Below, piece after piece: positions 21,881 through 31,550 of a stretch of DNA of 41,144 nt. Within the stretch, counting starts at the first letter, position 1. Each line of letters begins with the position of its first letter. The DNA comes from Burkholderiales bacterium (lineage in GTDB: Bacteria; Pseudomonadota; Gammaproteobacteria; Burkholderiales; Burkholderiaceae_C). The notes under the pieces are model-generated. The model saw only the letters and a program-made list of their open reading frames with translations, had not been told where the DNA came from and did no database searches. Made by a program: the position numbers and the translations under genes. Location: positions 1-41,144 of the forward strand of contig JAIXTA010000160.1 in NCBI GenBank assembly GCA_027484405.1, given 5' to 3'.

Positions 21881-24460
21881 TCAGGCCAGGGCCTCCAGCA
21901 GTGCCTTCTCGAGCTGGATCTGCTGCTTGGGGTCCGACATGATTGGGCCGTCGATCAGAAAGGTGTCCTCGACACGCTCGCCGAGCGTCGCAATCTTGGC
22001 CATGCGCACGTTGGCACGATATTGCGACAGCAGGTAGGTCACGGTGTAGAGCAGTCCATTGCGGTCTGCTGCAGTGAGCGACAGCGTCCCGATGGAGCCC
22101 TTTTCATCGGGACGCAGATCAACGATGGGAGGAATCGGGAAGACCCGAGATTTGCGAGACAGGCGGCCGAGGACCGGCGGTGCCAGCGGTGTCCTCGCGG
22201 CCAGACGGGCGCACAAGTCGTGCTCGAGCAGCGAAATGATGTCGCGATAATGCTCCGCACGGGATTCATCGTGGACCACGAAGGTGTCCAGCGCATGGCC
22301 CGTGCGGGTGGTGTGTACCCGGGCATCGAGAATGCTGAAGCCGGCTTCATTGAAGAAGCCGCACGTCCGTGCAAACAGATCCGGCTGGTCGGATACGTAC
22401 ACCATGACCTGAAGGCCGACACCGCCGGGCGCCACTCGTACTCGTACAACGCCATCCGGCTGATCTTCCTTTCCCAGAAGCATGCGCGTCATCCATGCGA
22501 TATCGGCCGGCTCGTTGCGAACGAAGAAGGCCACGTCGAGACGCTGCCAGAGGCTGTCCTCGGCGCCCTCTGGCAGGGTGTGCAGACGCAGAAGACGCTG
22601 TGCCTCGGCACGACGCGCGGCCAGCTCAGTCTGCGTGTCTATGCGCTTGCCTCCAAGCTGGCGCAGGCTCGCCCGGTAAAGGTCTTCAAGCAGCTTGCCC
22701 TTCCAGCTATTCCACACCTTGGGGCTGGTACCTCGAATGTCAGCGACTGTGAGCAGATACAGCGCGGTAAGACGCCGCTCGTCCCGGACCAGTCGCGTGA
22801 ACTCGCCCACCACCTGCGGGTCGGTAATGTCCATCTTTTGCGCGGTCTTGCTCATGGTCAGGTGATGCTCGACCAGAAACACCACCAGGCGGGTGTCCTC
22901 GCGCGACAGACCGTGGTCACGGCAGAACCGCCGCGCATCGGCCATGCCCAGCACGGAATGATCTCCGCCTCGCCCCTTGGCGATGTCGTGGAAGAGGGCC
23001 GCGATGTACAGCAGCCAAGGGCGTTCGAAAGACGCCATCAGCTGGCTGCAGAAGGGGTACTCATGCGCATGTTCAGGAATCGCAAACCGCCGGACGTTGC
23101 GCAGTACGGTCAGGATGTGCTGGTCGACCGTATAGATGTGAAACAGGTCATGCTGCATCTGACCGACGATGCGCCGGAACACTGGCAGATACCGGCCGAG
23201 CACTCCGGTTGCATTCAGCCGGCGGAACACATGTGTGACGCCATCCTCGAGTTGCAGCAAGGCCATGAATCGAGCACGATTCTCGGGATCGCGCCGGAAG
23301 GCAGCATCGATCAGCTTTCGAGATGACTCCAAGGAGGACAGTAGCGACGAAGAGAAGTCTTTGGCCTCCGGATGTCGAGCCAGCTCGAGGAACGCGTCGA
23401 GCATCGCGCCAGGGCGGCGAGCGAATACTTCCGGACCGGTCAGATCGAGCAGTCCGTCGCGAATACAGAATTCGGTGCTGACGACAGCCGGGCGCGCTGG
23501 TGGTGCCGCGAGAACACGAAGCTCCAGGTTTTGCAGAGCCACTTTGCTGAGTTGGGTCACAGCACGTGCAGCCCAGTAATAGGCCTGCATCAGGAACTCG
23601 CTGACGCGCCGATGGCCGTCAGTCTCGAATCCGAAGTACTGGGCCAGCTGCGTCTGCAGATCAAACACGAGCCGGTCTTCACGTCGGTTCGCCGTGTCGT
23701 GCAGCGCCAGGCGTACACGCTTCAAAAAGCGCTCGTTGCGCTGCAGCCGACCGGCCTCCTGCGCTGTGATGACGCCGGAGCGCGCCAGGTCAGCAAAAGA
23801 ATGACCCAGCCCGGCTGCTCGCGCGATCCAGAGGATGACTTGCAGATCGCGCAGGCCTCCAGGCCCTTCCTTGACATTGGGCTCGAGGGCGTAGGGCGTG
23901 TCCTCGAACTTCAGGTGGCGCTGACGCATCTCAAGAAGTTTGGCGCGCATGAACCCCACGCGATCAAGATCGTTCTTGATCGCGGCGCTCATGCGCAGGC
24001 AGAGCGCCTTGTTGCCGGCGATGCGCCGCGCTTCAAGCAGTGCCGTTTGCACCGTGATATCGGCGCGAGCTTCGGCTACGCAGTGCTCGATCGTTCTGAC
24101 CGAGTGGCCGATTTCCATGCCGATGTCCCATAGCGCGCCGACAAAGCGCTCGATGAGTTCACCGGTCGTCGCGTCCGCATCACGCGGCAGCAGGATCAAC
24201 AGGTCGATATCGGAGTGGGGGAATAACTCAGCGCGGCCATAGCCCCCAACGGCCAGCAGCGCCGCCGATCGAGGCAAGCCAAGCTCCTGCCACAGCGCAC
24301 GGATCAGTTCGTCCGCAAGCTGGGAGATTGCCTTGAGAAGCGGCTGCGGATTCCCCGTCGGCTTTCGGCTGCGAAGGAGATCACGCTTGCCTTGCGTCCA
24401 TGTCTCGCGGCGAGAGGGACTCTGGGGCGCGACGGACGCCGCTGGCTGCTCTGCGGCCAT
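21881..24460 (-). CDS. glnD: Bifunctional PII uridylyltransferase / uridylyl-removing enzyme GlnD
   Basis: 859 residues, normal for GlnD. Domain order is an N-terminal nucleotidyltransferase (GGYGRAELFPHSDIDLLIL with the catalytic aspartates), a helical GlnD linker, an HD hydrolase (AALFHDIAKGRGGDHS), and two C-terminal ACT domains (VMVYVSDQPDLFARTCGFFN and TLSLTAADRNGLLYTVTYLL). It senses glutamine and adds UMP to, or removes it from, PII proteins. It follows map by 6 nt in the same direction, as in other Burkholderiales. Confidence 0.98.
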   Translation of the reverse strand: MAAEQPAASVAPQSPSRRETWTQGKRDLLRSRKPTGNPQPLLKAISQLADELIRALWQELGLPRSAALLAVGGYGRAELFPHSDIDLLILLPRDADATTGELIERFVGALWDIGMEIGHSVRTIEHCVAEARADITVQTALLEARRIAGNKALCLRMSAAIKNDLDRVGFMRAKLLEMRQRHLKFEDTPYALEPNVKEGPGGLRDLQVILWIARAAGLGHSFADLARSGVITAQEAGRLQRNERFLKRVRLALHDTANRREDRLVFDLQTQLAQYFGFETDGHRRVSEFLMQAYYWAARAVTQLSKVALQNLELRVLAAPPARPAVVSTEFCIRDGLLDLTGPEVFARRPGAMLDAFLELARHPEAKDFSSSLLSSLESSRKLIDAAFRRDPENRARFMALLQLEDGVTHVFRRLNATGVLGRYLPVFRRIVGQMQHDLFHIYTVDQHILTVLRNVRRFAIPEHAHEYPFCSQLMASFERPWLLYIAALFHDIAKGRGGDHSVLGMADARRFCRDHGLSREDTRLVVFLVEHHLTMSKTAQKMDITDPQVVGEFTRLVRDERRLTALYLLTVADIRGTSPKVWNSWKGKLLEDLYRASLRQLGGKRIDTQTELAARRAEAQRLLRLHTLPEGAEDSLWQRLDVAFFVRNEPADIAWMTRMLLGKEDQPDGVVRVRVAPGGVGLQVMVYVSDQPDLFARTCGFFNEAGFSILDARVHTTRTGHALDTFVVHDESRAEHYRDIISLLEHDLCARLAARTPLAPPVLGRLSRKSRVFPIPPIVDLRPDEKGSIGTLSLTAADRNGLLYTVTYLLSQYRANVRMAKIATLGERVEDTFLIDGPIMSDPKQQIQLEKALLEALA

Positions 24461-24466
24461 GCACGA

Positions 24467-25282
24467 TCAGGCAGCCAGGTTGCTGCTGATAAAGGAGGGG
24501 GGGCTCGGTGAGCCAGCAGACTGGGTGAGGATCTCGTAGCCGGATTCGGTCACCAGTACGGTGTGTTCCCACTGGGCTGACAACGAATGATCCTTGGTCA
24601 CAATCGTCCAGCCGTCGGGCAGTTCCTTTACTTCTCGGCGCCCCGCATTGATCATGGGCTCGATGGTGAAGATCATGCCTGGCTGGATCAACTCACCGGT
24701 GCCCGGACGACCGTAGTGCAGGATCTGCGGGTCTTCGTGGAATTTCTGTCCGACGCCATGACCGCAGAATTCGCGCACCACCGAATAGCCGTGCCGCTCT
24801 GCATGGACCTGGATCGCATGCCCGATATCGCCCAGCCGATTGCCCGGACGCACTCGCGCAATTCCCATCCACATGCAGTCGTACGTCACCTCGCAGAGTC
24901 GCTTGGCGGCGACCGAGGCATTGCCAACGATGAACATCCGGCTGTTGTCACCGTGATAACCATCCTTGATCACGGTGATGTCGATGTTGATGATGTCGCC
25001 GTTCTTGAGCACTTTGTCACCAGGAATCCCATGGCAGACCACATGATTGATGGAAGTGCAGATTGAGCCGGTGAACGCGGGATACCCCGGGGGCTGGTAA
25101 CCCAGCGTTGCGGGAACAGTTCCTTGCACATCGACCATGTATTCATGACACAGCCGGTCCAACTCTCGGGTACTGATGCCCGCCTGCACATACGGCGCAA
25201 TGAAATCAAGGGCCTCGGACGCGAGCCGCCCGGCGACGCGCATCTTTTCGATCTGATCCGGGGTTTTGATCACGATGGCCAT
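24467..25282 (-). CDS. map: Type I methionine aminopeptidase
   Basis: 271 residues. The metal-binding residues lie in the expected blocks: INIDITVIKDGYHGDNSRMF (two Asp), CGHGVGQKFHEDPQI (His), TIEPMIN (Glu) and EHTVLVTE (Glu). It removes the initiator Met from nascent proteins. The start lacks a clear ribosome-binding site (CCAAAGCTCCT-ATG). It is divergent from rpsB, and the two promoters appear to overlap. Confidence 0.97.
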   Translation of the reverse strand: MAIVIKTPDQIEKMRVAGRLASEALDFIAPYVQAGISTRELDRLCHEYMVDVQGTVPATLGYQPPGYPAFTGSICTSINHVVCHGIPGDKVLKNGDIINIDITVIKDGYHGDNSRMFIVGNASVAAKRLCEVTYDCMWMGIARVRPGNRLGDIGHAIQVHAERHGYSVVREFCGHGVGQKFHEDPQILHYGRPGTGELIQPGMIFTIEPMINAGRREVKELPDGWTIVTKDHSLSAQWEHTVLVTESGYEILTQSAGSPSPPSFISSNLAA

Positions 25283-25301
25283 AGGAGCTTTGGGGCCAGA
25301 A

Positions 25302-25331
25302 TTGGCAGTAAGTCGTTGAATTTGTTATAGT
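25302..25331 (+). promoter_or_regulatory. Sigma-70-type promoter for rpsB
   Basis: TTGGCA (25302-25307), an 18-nt spacer and TATAGT (25326-25331). Transcription would start near 25338, giving an rpsB leader of about 175 nt. The -10 box shares bases with the map promoter on the other strand. Confidence 0.65.
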
Positions 25332-25351
25332 AGTGGATTGCCGTGATTCAA
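25324..25351 (-). promoter_or_regulatory. Sigma-70-type promoter for map-glnD
   Basis: On the minus strand TTGAAT (25351-25346), a 16-nt spacer and TATAAC (25329-25324). The start site would lie about 35 nt before the map ATG. It overlaps the rpsB -10 region, so the two promoters should compete. Confidence 0.5.
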
Positions 25352-25515
25352 ATGCCGAGCTATTGGAATGCGAGTCGCAAGCGCAGTCAGGTCAATCTGG
25401 GCCGGGCTCGCGGGCAAATCGCGTGACCCGGGTGCGATGGGTCCGGCGCAGGGGATCAAACCTCGCCGGGTGTCGCCCGGATCATCAGACCCAACCCACC
25501 GCAAGGAAATCAGTC
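25338..25515 (+). promoter_or_regulatory. Structured 5' leader of the rpsB-tsf operon
   Basis: The roughly 175-nt leader is rich in short complementary GC blocks, such as CCGGG-TGTCG-CCCGG near 25469-25483 and repeated GGGTC/GACCC segments. In other bacteria S2 represses rpsB translation through its leader. A similar role here is inference, since I cannot match a defined leader motif. Confidence 0.4.
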
Positions 25516-26262
25516 ATGTCCGTGACCATGCGTCAAATGTTGGAAGCCGGAGTCCACTTCGGCCACCAAACACGCTTCTGGAACCCCAAGATGGCCCCAT
25601 TCATTTTCGGCCATCGCAACAAAATTCATATCATCAATCTTGAGAAGACGCTCCCCATGTACGAGGAGGCGCTCAAGTTTGTACGTCGTCTTTCTGCCAA
25701 TCGCGGCACGATCATGATGGTCGGCACCAAGCGCCAGGCCAAGGAGATCGTGGCTGAGGAAGCGCAACGCGCCGGCGTTCCTTTCGTGGACAGCCGCTGG
25801 CTGGGCGGCACGCTCACGAACTTCAAGACTGTCAAGGGCTCCATCAAGCGCCTCAAGGACATGGAAGCGTTGGCGGCCGATGGTGGCCTCGATCGCATGA
25901 GCAAGAAGGAAGCGCTGCTTTTCGCACGCGAGCTCGAGAAGCTGAATAAGTCGATCGGCGGCATCAAGGAAATGACTTCTCTGCCGGACGCCCTGTTTGT
26001 GATGGACGTTGGTTTCCACAAAATCGCGGTGGCCGAAGCCGTGGCGCTCGGCATTCCCGTGGTGGCGGTTGTGGACACCAATCACTCGCCCGAAGGTATC
26101 GACTACATCATCCCGGGCAACGACGACTCCTCCAAGGCGATTCGTCTATATGCGCGTGGCATCGCTGACGCGATCCTCGAGGGCCGCGCCCAGTCCGTGC
26201 AATCCGTTGTCGAGGCAGCCGAGGGTGCAAGCGACGAGTTCGTCGAGGTCGAAGAGGCCTGA
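25516..26262 (+). CDS. rpsB: 30S ribosomal protein S2
   Basis: 248 residues from the ATG at 25516 (AAGGAAAT ribosome-binding site). An in-frame extension back to 25333 is leader, not coding. Hallmarks are [53 protein letters not shown] and [27 protein letters not shown]2 joins the small subunit late and binds S1. It heads the conserved translation and envelope gene run. Confidence 0.99.
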   Translation: MSVTMRQMLEAGVHFGHQTRFWNPKMAPFIFGHRNKIHIINLEKTLPMYEEALKFVRRLSANRGTIMMVGTKRQAKEIVAEEAQRAGVPFVDSRWLGGTLTNFKTVKGSIKRLKDMEALAADGGLDRMSKKEALLFARELEKLNKSIGGIKEMTSLPDALFVMDVGFHKIAVAEAVALGIPVVAVVDTNHSPEGIDYIIPGNDDSSKAIRLYARGIADAILEGRAQSVQSVVEAAEGASDEFVEVEEA

Positions 26263-26319
26263 GTGCACCCTGATCGGGACGCCCCAGCTTGACCGTCTGA
26301 CGGCCGAGCGCAAATTCAG

Positions 26320-26343
26320 AAGGGGGCCTAGCGCCCCTTTCTG
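26320..26343 (+). terminator. Attenuator-like hairpin between rpsB and tsf
   Basis: AAGGGG (26320-26325) pairs with CCCCTT (26334-26339), followed by TCT. The U-run is short. It lies about 55 nt after the rpsB stop and could reduce readthrough into tsf, or mark a processing site. Confidence 0.55.
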
Positions 26344-26398
26344 CTGCCCGCGGTACAGGCAGCATTTTCAGAACAGACTTTGACTTCAGGAGTACGAA

Positions 26399-27295
26399 AT
26401 GGCGGCAATTACCGCAGGCATGGTGGCTGAGCTGCGCGCGAAGACCGACGCGCCCATGATGGAGTGCAAGAAGGCATTGACGGAGGCGGAAGGCGATCTG
26501 GCTCGTGCCGAGGAAATCCTGCGTGTGCGTCTGGGCAACAAGGCGGGTAAGGCAGCCGCTCGCGTTGCAGCTGAAGGACTCATCGCAGTGAGCATTGCAG
26601 CCGACGGCAAGTTCGGGTCGATCATTGAGGTCAACTGCGAAACCGACTCGGTTGCAAAGAACGATGACTTTGTTGCGTTGACCACCGCGCTTGCAAACAT
26701 GGTGAAGGACGTCAATCCAGCAGACGTCGAGGCGCTGTCTGCGCTGCCGTATGGCGAAGGCACTGTTGAGACGACGCGGACGGCTCTCGTTGGCAAGATC
26801 GGTGAGAACATGAGCATCCGTCGATTCAAGCGAATCGAGGCCGTTGGCCAGCTGGCCAGCTACATCCACAACGGCCGCATCGGCGTGGTTGTGGATTACA
26901 CAGGTGATGAGGTCGCGGGCAAGGATGTCGCCATGCATATTGCAGCGACCAAGCCTCTGTCTCTGGATGCGTCCGGTGTCCCGGCTGAAAAGATCGCAGC
27001 CGAGCGCAGCGTGGCTGAGCAGAAGGCGGCAGAGTCCGGAAAGCCTGCAGAAATCGTCGCCAAGATGGTTGATGGCGCTGTGCAGAAGTATTTGAAGGAA
27101 GTCGCGCTGCTGTCCCAGCCCTTCGTCAAGAACGACAAGGAAACTGTCGAGCAGATGCTCAAGGGCAAGGCAACGAAGGTCAACGGATTCACCCTGTTCG
27201 TTGTGGGTGAGGGGATCGAAAAGAAGACCACCGACTTTGCCGCAGAGGTTGCGGCCCAGGCGGCCGCTGCGCGGGGTGCAGCACCCCAGCAGTAG
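26399..27295 (+). CDS. tsf: Translation elongation factor Ts
   Basis: 298 residues, normal length for the proteobacterial EF-Ts. The N-terminal module has [19 protein letters not shown], then the conserved [14 protein letters not shown] and [17 protein letters not shown]-Ts exchanges GDP for GTP on EF-Tu. An AGGAGT ribosome-binding site lies before the ATG. A strong terminator follows. Confidence 0.99.
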   Translation: MAAITAGMVAELRAKTDAPMMECKKALTEAEGDLARAEEILRVRLGNKAGKAAARVAAEGLIAVSIAADGKFGSIIEVNCETDSVAKNDDFVALTTALANMVKDVNPADVEALSALPYGEGTVETTRTALVGKIGENMSIRRFKRIEAVGQLASYIHNGRIGVVVDYTGDEVAGKDVAMHIAATKPLSLDASGVPAEKIAAERSVAEQKAAESGKPAEIVAKMVDGAVQKYLKEVALLSQPFVKNDKETVEQMLKGKATKVNGFTLFVVGEGIEKKTTDFAAEVAAQAAAARGAAPQQ

Positions 27296-27297
27296 GG

Positions 27298-27325
27298 AAA
27301 AAGGCGGCGTTAGCCGCCTTTTTTT
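27298..27325 (+). terminator. Intrinsic terminator after tsf
   Basis: AAAAAGGCGGC, loop GTTA, GCCGCCTTTTT and further T residues give a perfect 11-bp stem with a T-run. The palindrome starts 2 nt after the tsf stop. It separates the rpsB-tsf unit from pyrH, which may have its own promoter. Confidence 0.93.
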
Positions 27326-27384
27326 CGAGTCCGTGCACTCGGAAAGGCATGATTCAACCCCGTTCACTCTGGAGAAACTCGACG

Positions 27385-28095
27385 ATGTCGGCATACAAGC
27401 GGGTCCTGCTAAAGCTGTCTGGCGAAGCGCTGATGGGCGACGACGCCTACGGCATCAACCGAACCGTGATCGAATCCATGGTGCGCGACATTGCAGAGGT
27501 GGTCCGCGCTGGCGTTGAAATGGCCATCGTGATCGGCGGAGGCAACATCTTCCGCGGCGTAGCGGGAGGGGCCGCAGGCATGGATCGGGCGACCGCCGAC
27601 TACATGGGCATGCTCGCGACACTCATGAATGGGCTTGCACTGCAAGACGCCATGAAGCACGCCGGGCTGGTCGCCCGCGTGCAGAGTGCATTGCGTGTCG
27701 ATCAGGTCGCTGAGCCGTACATTCGACCCAAGGCGCTCCGATACCTCGAGGAGGGCAAGGTCGTGATCTTCGCAGCGGGAACCGGCAATCCCTTTTTCAC
27801 CACAGACACTGCGGCTGCACTGCGCGGCTCCGAAATCGGTGCAGAAATCGTGCTCAAGGCGACCAAGGTCGACGGCATCTATACCGCCGATCCAAAGAAG
27901 GATCCCGCAGCGACGATGTATGACAAGATCAGCTTCGACGAAGCCATCGCACGCAACTTGCAGGTCATGGATGCCACCGCATTTGCACTGTGCCGCGACC
28001 AGCGGCTTCCCATCAAGGTATTCTCGATCTTCAAGCCCGGCGCGCTGATGCGCGTGGTGCGCGGCGAGGAGGAAGGCACGCTGGTTCACCTCTAG
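27385..28095 (+). CDS. pyrH: UMP kinase
   Basis: 236 residues from the ATG at 27385 (GGAGAAA upstream); the 12 residues before it are not conserved. Family blocks are [42 protein letters not shown] and the nucleotide-binding [15 protein letters not shown]. It phosphorylates UMP to UDP with ATP, and the family is hexameric and controlled by GTP and UTP. Confidence 0.98.
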   Translation: MSAYKRVLLKLSGEALMGDDAYGINRTVIESMVRDIAEVVRAGVEMAIVIGGGNIFRGVAGGAAGMDRATADYMGMLATLMNGLALQDAMKHAGLVARVQSALRVDQVAEPYIRPKALRYLEEGKVVIFAAGTGNPFFTTDTAAALRGSEIGAEIVLKATKVDGIYTADPKKDPAATMYDKISFDEAIARNLQVMDATAFALCRDQRLPIKVFSIFKPGALMRVVRGEEEGTLVHL

Positions 28096-28151
28096 GCGAT
28101 CTGAACAGTCTCATTGCCGATCACCCGCCCAATTTCTACTGAGTTCAAACC

Positions 28152-28712
28152 ATGAGCGTTGCAGACATCAAGAAGGCCGCGAACGAGCGGATGCAGAAGT
28201 CGATCGAGTCATTGAAGGTCAGCTTGGCCAAGATTCGTACCGGCAGAGCACACACAGGCCTGCTCGATCACATTCATGTGGACTACTACGGCTCAATGGT
28301 GCCACTTAGCAATGTCGCCAATGTGAACCTCGCGGACGCGCGGACGATCACCGTCCAACCTTGGGAAAAGAAGATGGTCCAGGTGGTCGAAAAGGCGATC
28401 CGCGAGTCTGATCTCGGTCTGAACCCTGCAACCCAGGGCGACTTGATCCGCGTCCCGATGCCCGCACTTACCGAGGAGCGTCGCAAGGAGCTGACGAAGG
28501 TTGTGCGTTCCGAAGGCGAGGACGCGAAGATCGCTGTTCGCAACGTACGCCGTGATGCGAACGAGCAGCTCAAGAAACTCGTCAAGGACAAGCTTGCATC
28601 TGAGGATGATGAGCGTCGAGCACAGGACGAGATTCAGAAGCTCACGGACAAGTTCATCGCCGACGTGGACCGCATGGTAGCCGACAAGGAAAAGGAAATC
28701 ATGACGGTTTGA
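28152..28712 (+). CDS. frr: Ribosome recycling factor
   Basis: 186 residues, standard size. Conserved segments are [34 protein letters not shown] and [20 protein letters not shown], the two-domain tRNA-like fold of RRF. With EF-G it splits post-termination ribosomes. There is no clear ribosome-binding site before the ATG. It follows pyrH, as in most proteobacteria. Confidence 0.98.
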   Translation: MSVADIKKAANERMQKSIESLKVSLAKIRTGRAHTGLLDHIHVDYYGSMVPLSNVANVNLADARTITVQPWEKKMVQVVEKAIRESDLGLNPATQGDLIRVPMPALTEERRKELTKVVRSEGEDAKIAVRNVRRDANEQLKKLVKDKLASEDDERRAQDEIQKLTDKFIADVDRMVADKEKEIMTV

Positions 28713-28757
28713 CCGTTGTGAGGCCTGCACTTTCTTCACAGTGAACGTACTGGCGTA

Positions 28758-29516
28758 ATGCAATCTTCGACCCAGGTCATTCCACTCAGCACTGATGTGC
28801 CTCGCCACGTGGCCATCATCATGGACGGGAATGGTCGCTGGGCGCAGCGTCGTCTCTTGCCACGATTTGCAGGTCATGCACGCGGTGTTGAGGCTGTGCG
28901 CAATGTCGTCAAGCGCTGCGTCGAGCGAGGTGTCGAGTTCCTCACGCTGTTCGCGTTCAGCAGCGAAAACTGGCGGCGTCCGCCAGAGGAAGTCGGATTC
29001 CTAATGCGGACCTTCATGGTCGCCCTCGATCATGAGATCACCCGTATGGAGAGAAACGGGGTGCGCCTGCGTATTGCGGGCGACCTCAGTCGTTTCGACT
29101 CCACACTGCGAACCAAGATCGAAGAGGGCGAGCGGAGGACCGCGCACAACACCGCGTTGACGCTTACGGTGTGCGCGAACTACGGCGGCCGCTGGGAAAT
29201 CGTTGAAGCCATCAAGCGGCTTCTTCGCGCTCATCCTCATCTGGCGCCTGACAAGGTGAGCGAGGAGCTGATCGCCACGCATATGGCGCTCGGCGACCTG
29301 CCTGAGCCTGATCTGTTCATCCGCACCGGCGGCGAGCGCCGGATCAGCAACTTTCTGCTCTGGCAGCTTGCGTACACAGAGCTGTACTTCACAGACCGCT
29401 TCTGGCCCGACTTCGATGCCAAGGCCTTGGATGAAGCCATCTCCTCGTATGCTGAACGCGAACGAAGATTCGGTCGGACAAGCGAACAAGTGCGCCAGAC
29501 GGGCGCGGCGGACTGA
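28758..29516 (+). CDS. uppS: (2Z,6E)-farnesyl-diphosphate-dependent undecaprenyl diphosphate synthase
   Basis: 252 residues. Motifs of cis-prenyltransferases are present: [14 protein letters not shown] (catalytic Asp), [24 protein letters not shown] and [18 protein letters not shown], with the final Asp/Glu residues in the usual DRFWPDF region. It makes the C55 carrier lipid for peptidoglycan and O-antigen. The start is 45 nt after frr. Confidence 0.98.
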   Translation: MQSSTQVIPLSTDVPRHVAIIMDGNGRWAQRRLLPRFAGHARGVEAVRNVVKRCVERGVEFLTLFAFSSENWRRPPEEVGFLMRTFMVALDHEITRMERNGVRLRIAGDLSRFDSTLRTKIEEGERRTAHNTALTLTVCANYGGRWEIVEAIKRLLRAHPHLAPDKVSEELIATHMALGDLPEPDLFIRTGGERRISNFLLWQLAYTELYFTDRFWPDFDAKALDEAISSYAERERRFGRTSEQVRQTGAAD

Positions 29517-29527
29517 GTCAGGCCTGC

Positions 29528-30355
29528 ATGCTCCGTCAGCGCATTGCCACTGCTCTTGTTCTGCTAGCTGTCCTCGGGCTGAGCCTGGCGGCGGCAGATC
29601 CCGTGTGGTTTCAGCTGCTCGTGGCCTTGTTCGTCTCGATCGCGGCTTGGGAGTGGTATCGCCTGCTTGGCCAGTCGCTGGGTGCTGGTATCACTGCCGC
29701 CATCGTGATCTCTGCCATCGGATTCGCTGCGCCCCTAGTGCTCAGTCCCGCCACGCAGCTATGGATCTCCGGCGTCGCATGTCTCGCTTGGGCAATCGTC
29801 GCGTTGCCTGCACTGCATACGCCAGACTGGGTTATGCGGGTTCGTGGTCTCCAGCTGCTGCTACCGGTTGTCATGCTGAGCGCTTGTCTCACGGCGGTGT
29901 TCGCGCTTCTCGAAAAGCTGGGAGCTTGGGGGCTGCTGTCTCTGCTGGCGATTGTCTGGTTGGCTGATGTCGCAGCCTACTTTGCGGGCCGTGCGTTCGG
30001 TCGCCGCAAGCTCGCGGCAACGATCAGCCCGAACAAGACAGTGGAGGGTGCACTGGGCGGGCTACTGGCAGTCGGCGTCTACGGTCTCATCACTGCAAAG
30101 ACGGACCTGGGTCCAGTGTTCTACCAAACTACTCTGAGCAATGCCTGGGGTACGGGTGTGACTCTCGCACTTCTTGTTGCGCTCGCTGCATTGTCGATTA
30201 CGGGCGATCTGTTTGAATCTCTGCTCAAGCGCCGCGCCGGGTTCAAGGACAGCAGCCAACTGCTCCCTGGTCATGGCGGCGTGTTTGATCGAATTGATGC
30301 ATTGGTTCCCGTCCTTCCTGTGGCGGGTCTGATTTTGACCTTGGCTGGCAGGTGA
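29528..30355 (+). CDS. cdsA: Phosphatidate cytidylyltransferase
   Basis: 275 residues with about eight membrane helices. The C-terminal signature [20 protein letters not shown] followed by [14 protein letters not shown] is that of CDP-diglyceride synthases. It makes CDP-diacylglycerol, the entry point for all phospholipids, at the inner membrane. It starts 11 nt after uppS. Confidence 0.98.
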   Translation: MLRQRIATALVLLAVLGLSLAAADPVWFQLLVALFVSIAAWEWYRLLGQSLGAGITAAIVISAIGFAAPLVLSPATQLWISGVACLAWAIVALPALHTPDWVMRVRGLQLLLPVVMLSACLTAVFALLEKLGAWGLLSLLAIVWLADVAAYFAGRAFGRRKLAATISPNKTVEGALGGLLAVGVYGLITAKTDLGPVFYQTTLSNAWGTGVTLALLVALAALSITGDLFESLLKRRAGFKDSSQLLPGHGGVFDRIDALVPVLPVAGLILTLAGR

Positions 30356-30359
30356 TTTC

Positions 30360-31544
30360 GTGAGTTCAAGCACCGTGCAACGAGTGTGCGTCCTTGGGGC
30401 CACGGGTTCGATTGGCGACAGTACGCTTGATGTCATTGCCAGACATCCTGATCGGTTCGAGTTGATTGCGCTCTCTGCACACCACCAGATCGACAAGCTC
30501 TGCGGATTGATCGAGCGCCACCGCCCGCAGTACGTCGGAATTGGCTTTGCGGAGCAAGCAGCCATCATCCAGGATCGGTTTGGCTCTGAAGCGCCAGAAA
30601 TCCTTGTCGGCGAATCAGCGCTATCGCAACTGGCCCAATTGCCTGAGGTCGATACGGTAGTTGCCGCCATCGTCGGGGCCGCCGGAATGCGGTCGACTTG
30701 GGCTGCTGCTTGCGCGGGCAAGCGCATTCTTCTGGCCAATAAGGAGGCGCTCGTGACGGGTGGCCGCTATATGGTGGACACAGCCAGACGCCATGGGGCG
30801 ACGCTGCTTCCTCTCGATAGCGAACACAACGCCATATTCCAGTGTCTTCCACCGGATGGCACAGCAACCGGGCGAACACTTGCAGGCGTTCGAAAGCTGT
30901 GGTTGACGGCATCCGGCGGGCCATTCCGAACCCGCCCTGCAGATCAGTTTGCAACGATCACCCCAGAGCAAGCTGTCGCGCACCCCAACTGGGTCATGGG
31001 CAGAAAGATCTCTGTCGATTCGGCTTCCTTGATGAACAAGGGCCTCGAACTTATTGAAGCGCGCTGGCTGTTCGACTGTGCACCCGAAAAGCTGGATGTC
31101 GTTGTGCATCCGCAGTCCGTCATTCACTCCATGGTGGAGTACCAAGACGGTTCCTTTCTGGCGCAGTTGGGTTCGCCTGACATGCGCACACCAATTGCAC
31201 ACGCTCTGGGACTGCCGGATCGGATCCAGTCAGGGGCCAAGCCGATGGATCCTTGGACGTTGGCATCGCTTTCCTTTGAGCGTCCCGATCTAGACCGATT
31301 TCCCTGCCTGCGCCTAGCTATGGATGCGCTTCGCGCGGGTCATGCGCACTGCGTCGCTTTGAACGCGGCAAATGAAGTCGCAGTCGCTGCCTTCCTCGAG
31401 CGAGGACTGGCCTTCATGGACATCGCAACGGTCGTCGAGCAGGTAGTTGATCGCACGGCGCATGTGGAACTCAATAGCCTTGAGGCGATCGAAGCGCTCG
31501 ACAAGCAATCGCGCGCTTTTGCGCTTGAAGCCATGGGAGCCTAG
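30360..31544 (+). CDS. dxr: 1-deoxy-D-xylulose-5-phosphate reductoisomerase
   Basis: 394 residues from a GTG start 4 nt after the cdsA stop. NADPH-binding [14 protein letters not shown], then [24 protein letters not shown] (metal and substrate site), [19 protein letters not shown] and [16 protein letters not shown] are all present. It is the first committed step of the MEP isoprenoid pathway, supplying UppS next door with precursors. Confidence 0.98.
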   Translation: MSSSTVQRVCVLGATGSIGDSTLDVIARHPDRFELIALSAHHQIDKLCGLIERHRPQYVGIGFAEQAAIIQDRFGSEAPEILVGESALSQLAQLPEVDTVVAAIVGAAGMRSTWAAACAGKRILLANKEALVTGGRYMVDTARRHGATLLPLDSEHNAIFQCLPPDGTATGRTLAGVRKLWLTASGGPFRTRPADQFATITPEQAVAHPNWVMGRKISVDSASLMNKGLELIEARWLFDCAPEKLDVVVHPQSVIHSMVEYQDGSFLAQLGSPDMRTPIAHALGLPDRIQSGAKPMDPWTLASLSFERPDLDRFPCLRLAMDALRAGHAHCVALNAANEVAVAAFLERGLAFMDIATVVEQVVDRTAHVELNSLEAIEALDKQSRAFALEAMGA

Positions 31545-31550
31545 GTCGGG

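Noticed and set aside
22022-23326. Plus-strand open frame of 434 codons inside glnD
   Set aside because: Antisense to the HD and ACT parts of glnD, with no motif or ribosome-binding site.
26108-27394. Minus-strand open frame of 428 codons opposite rpsB and tsf
   Set aside because: It spans the end of rpsB, the tsf gene and the tsf terminator in antisense, which no real gene would.
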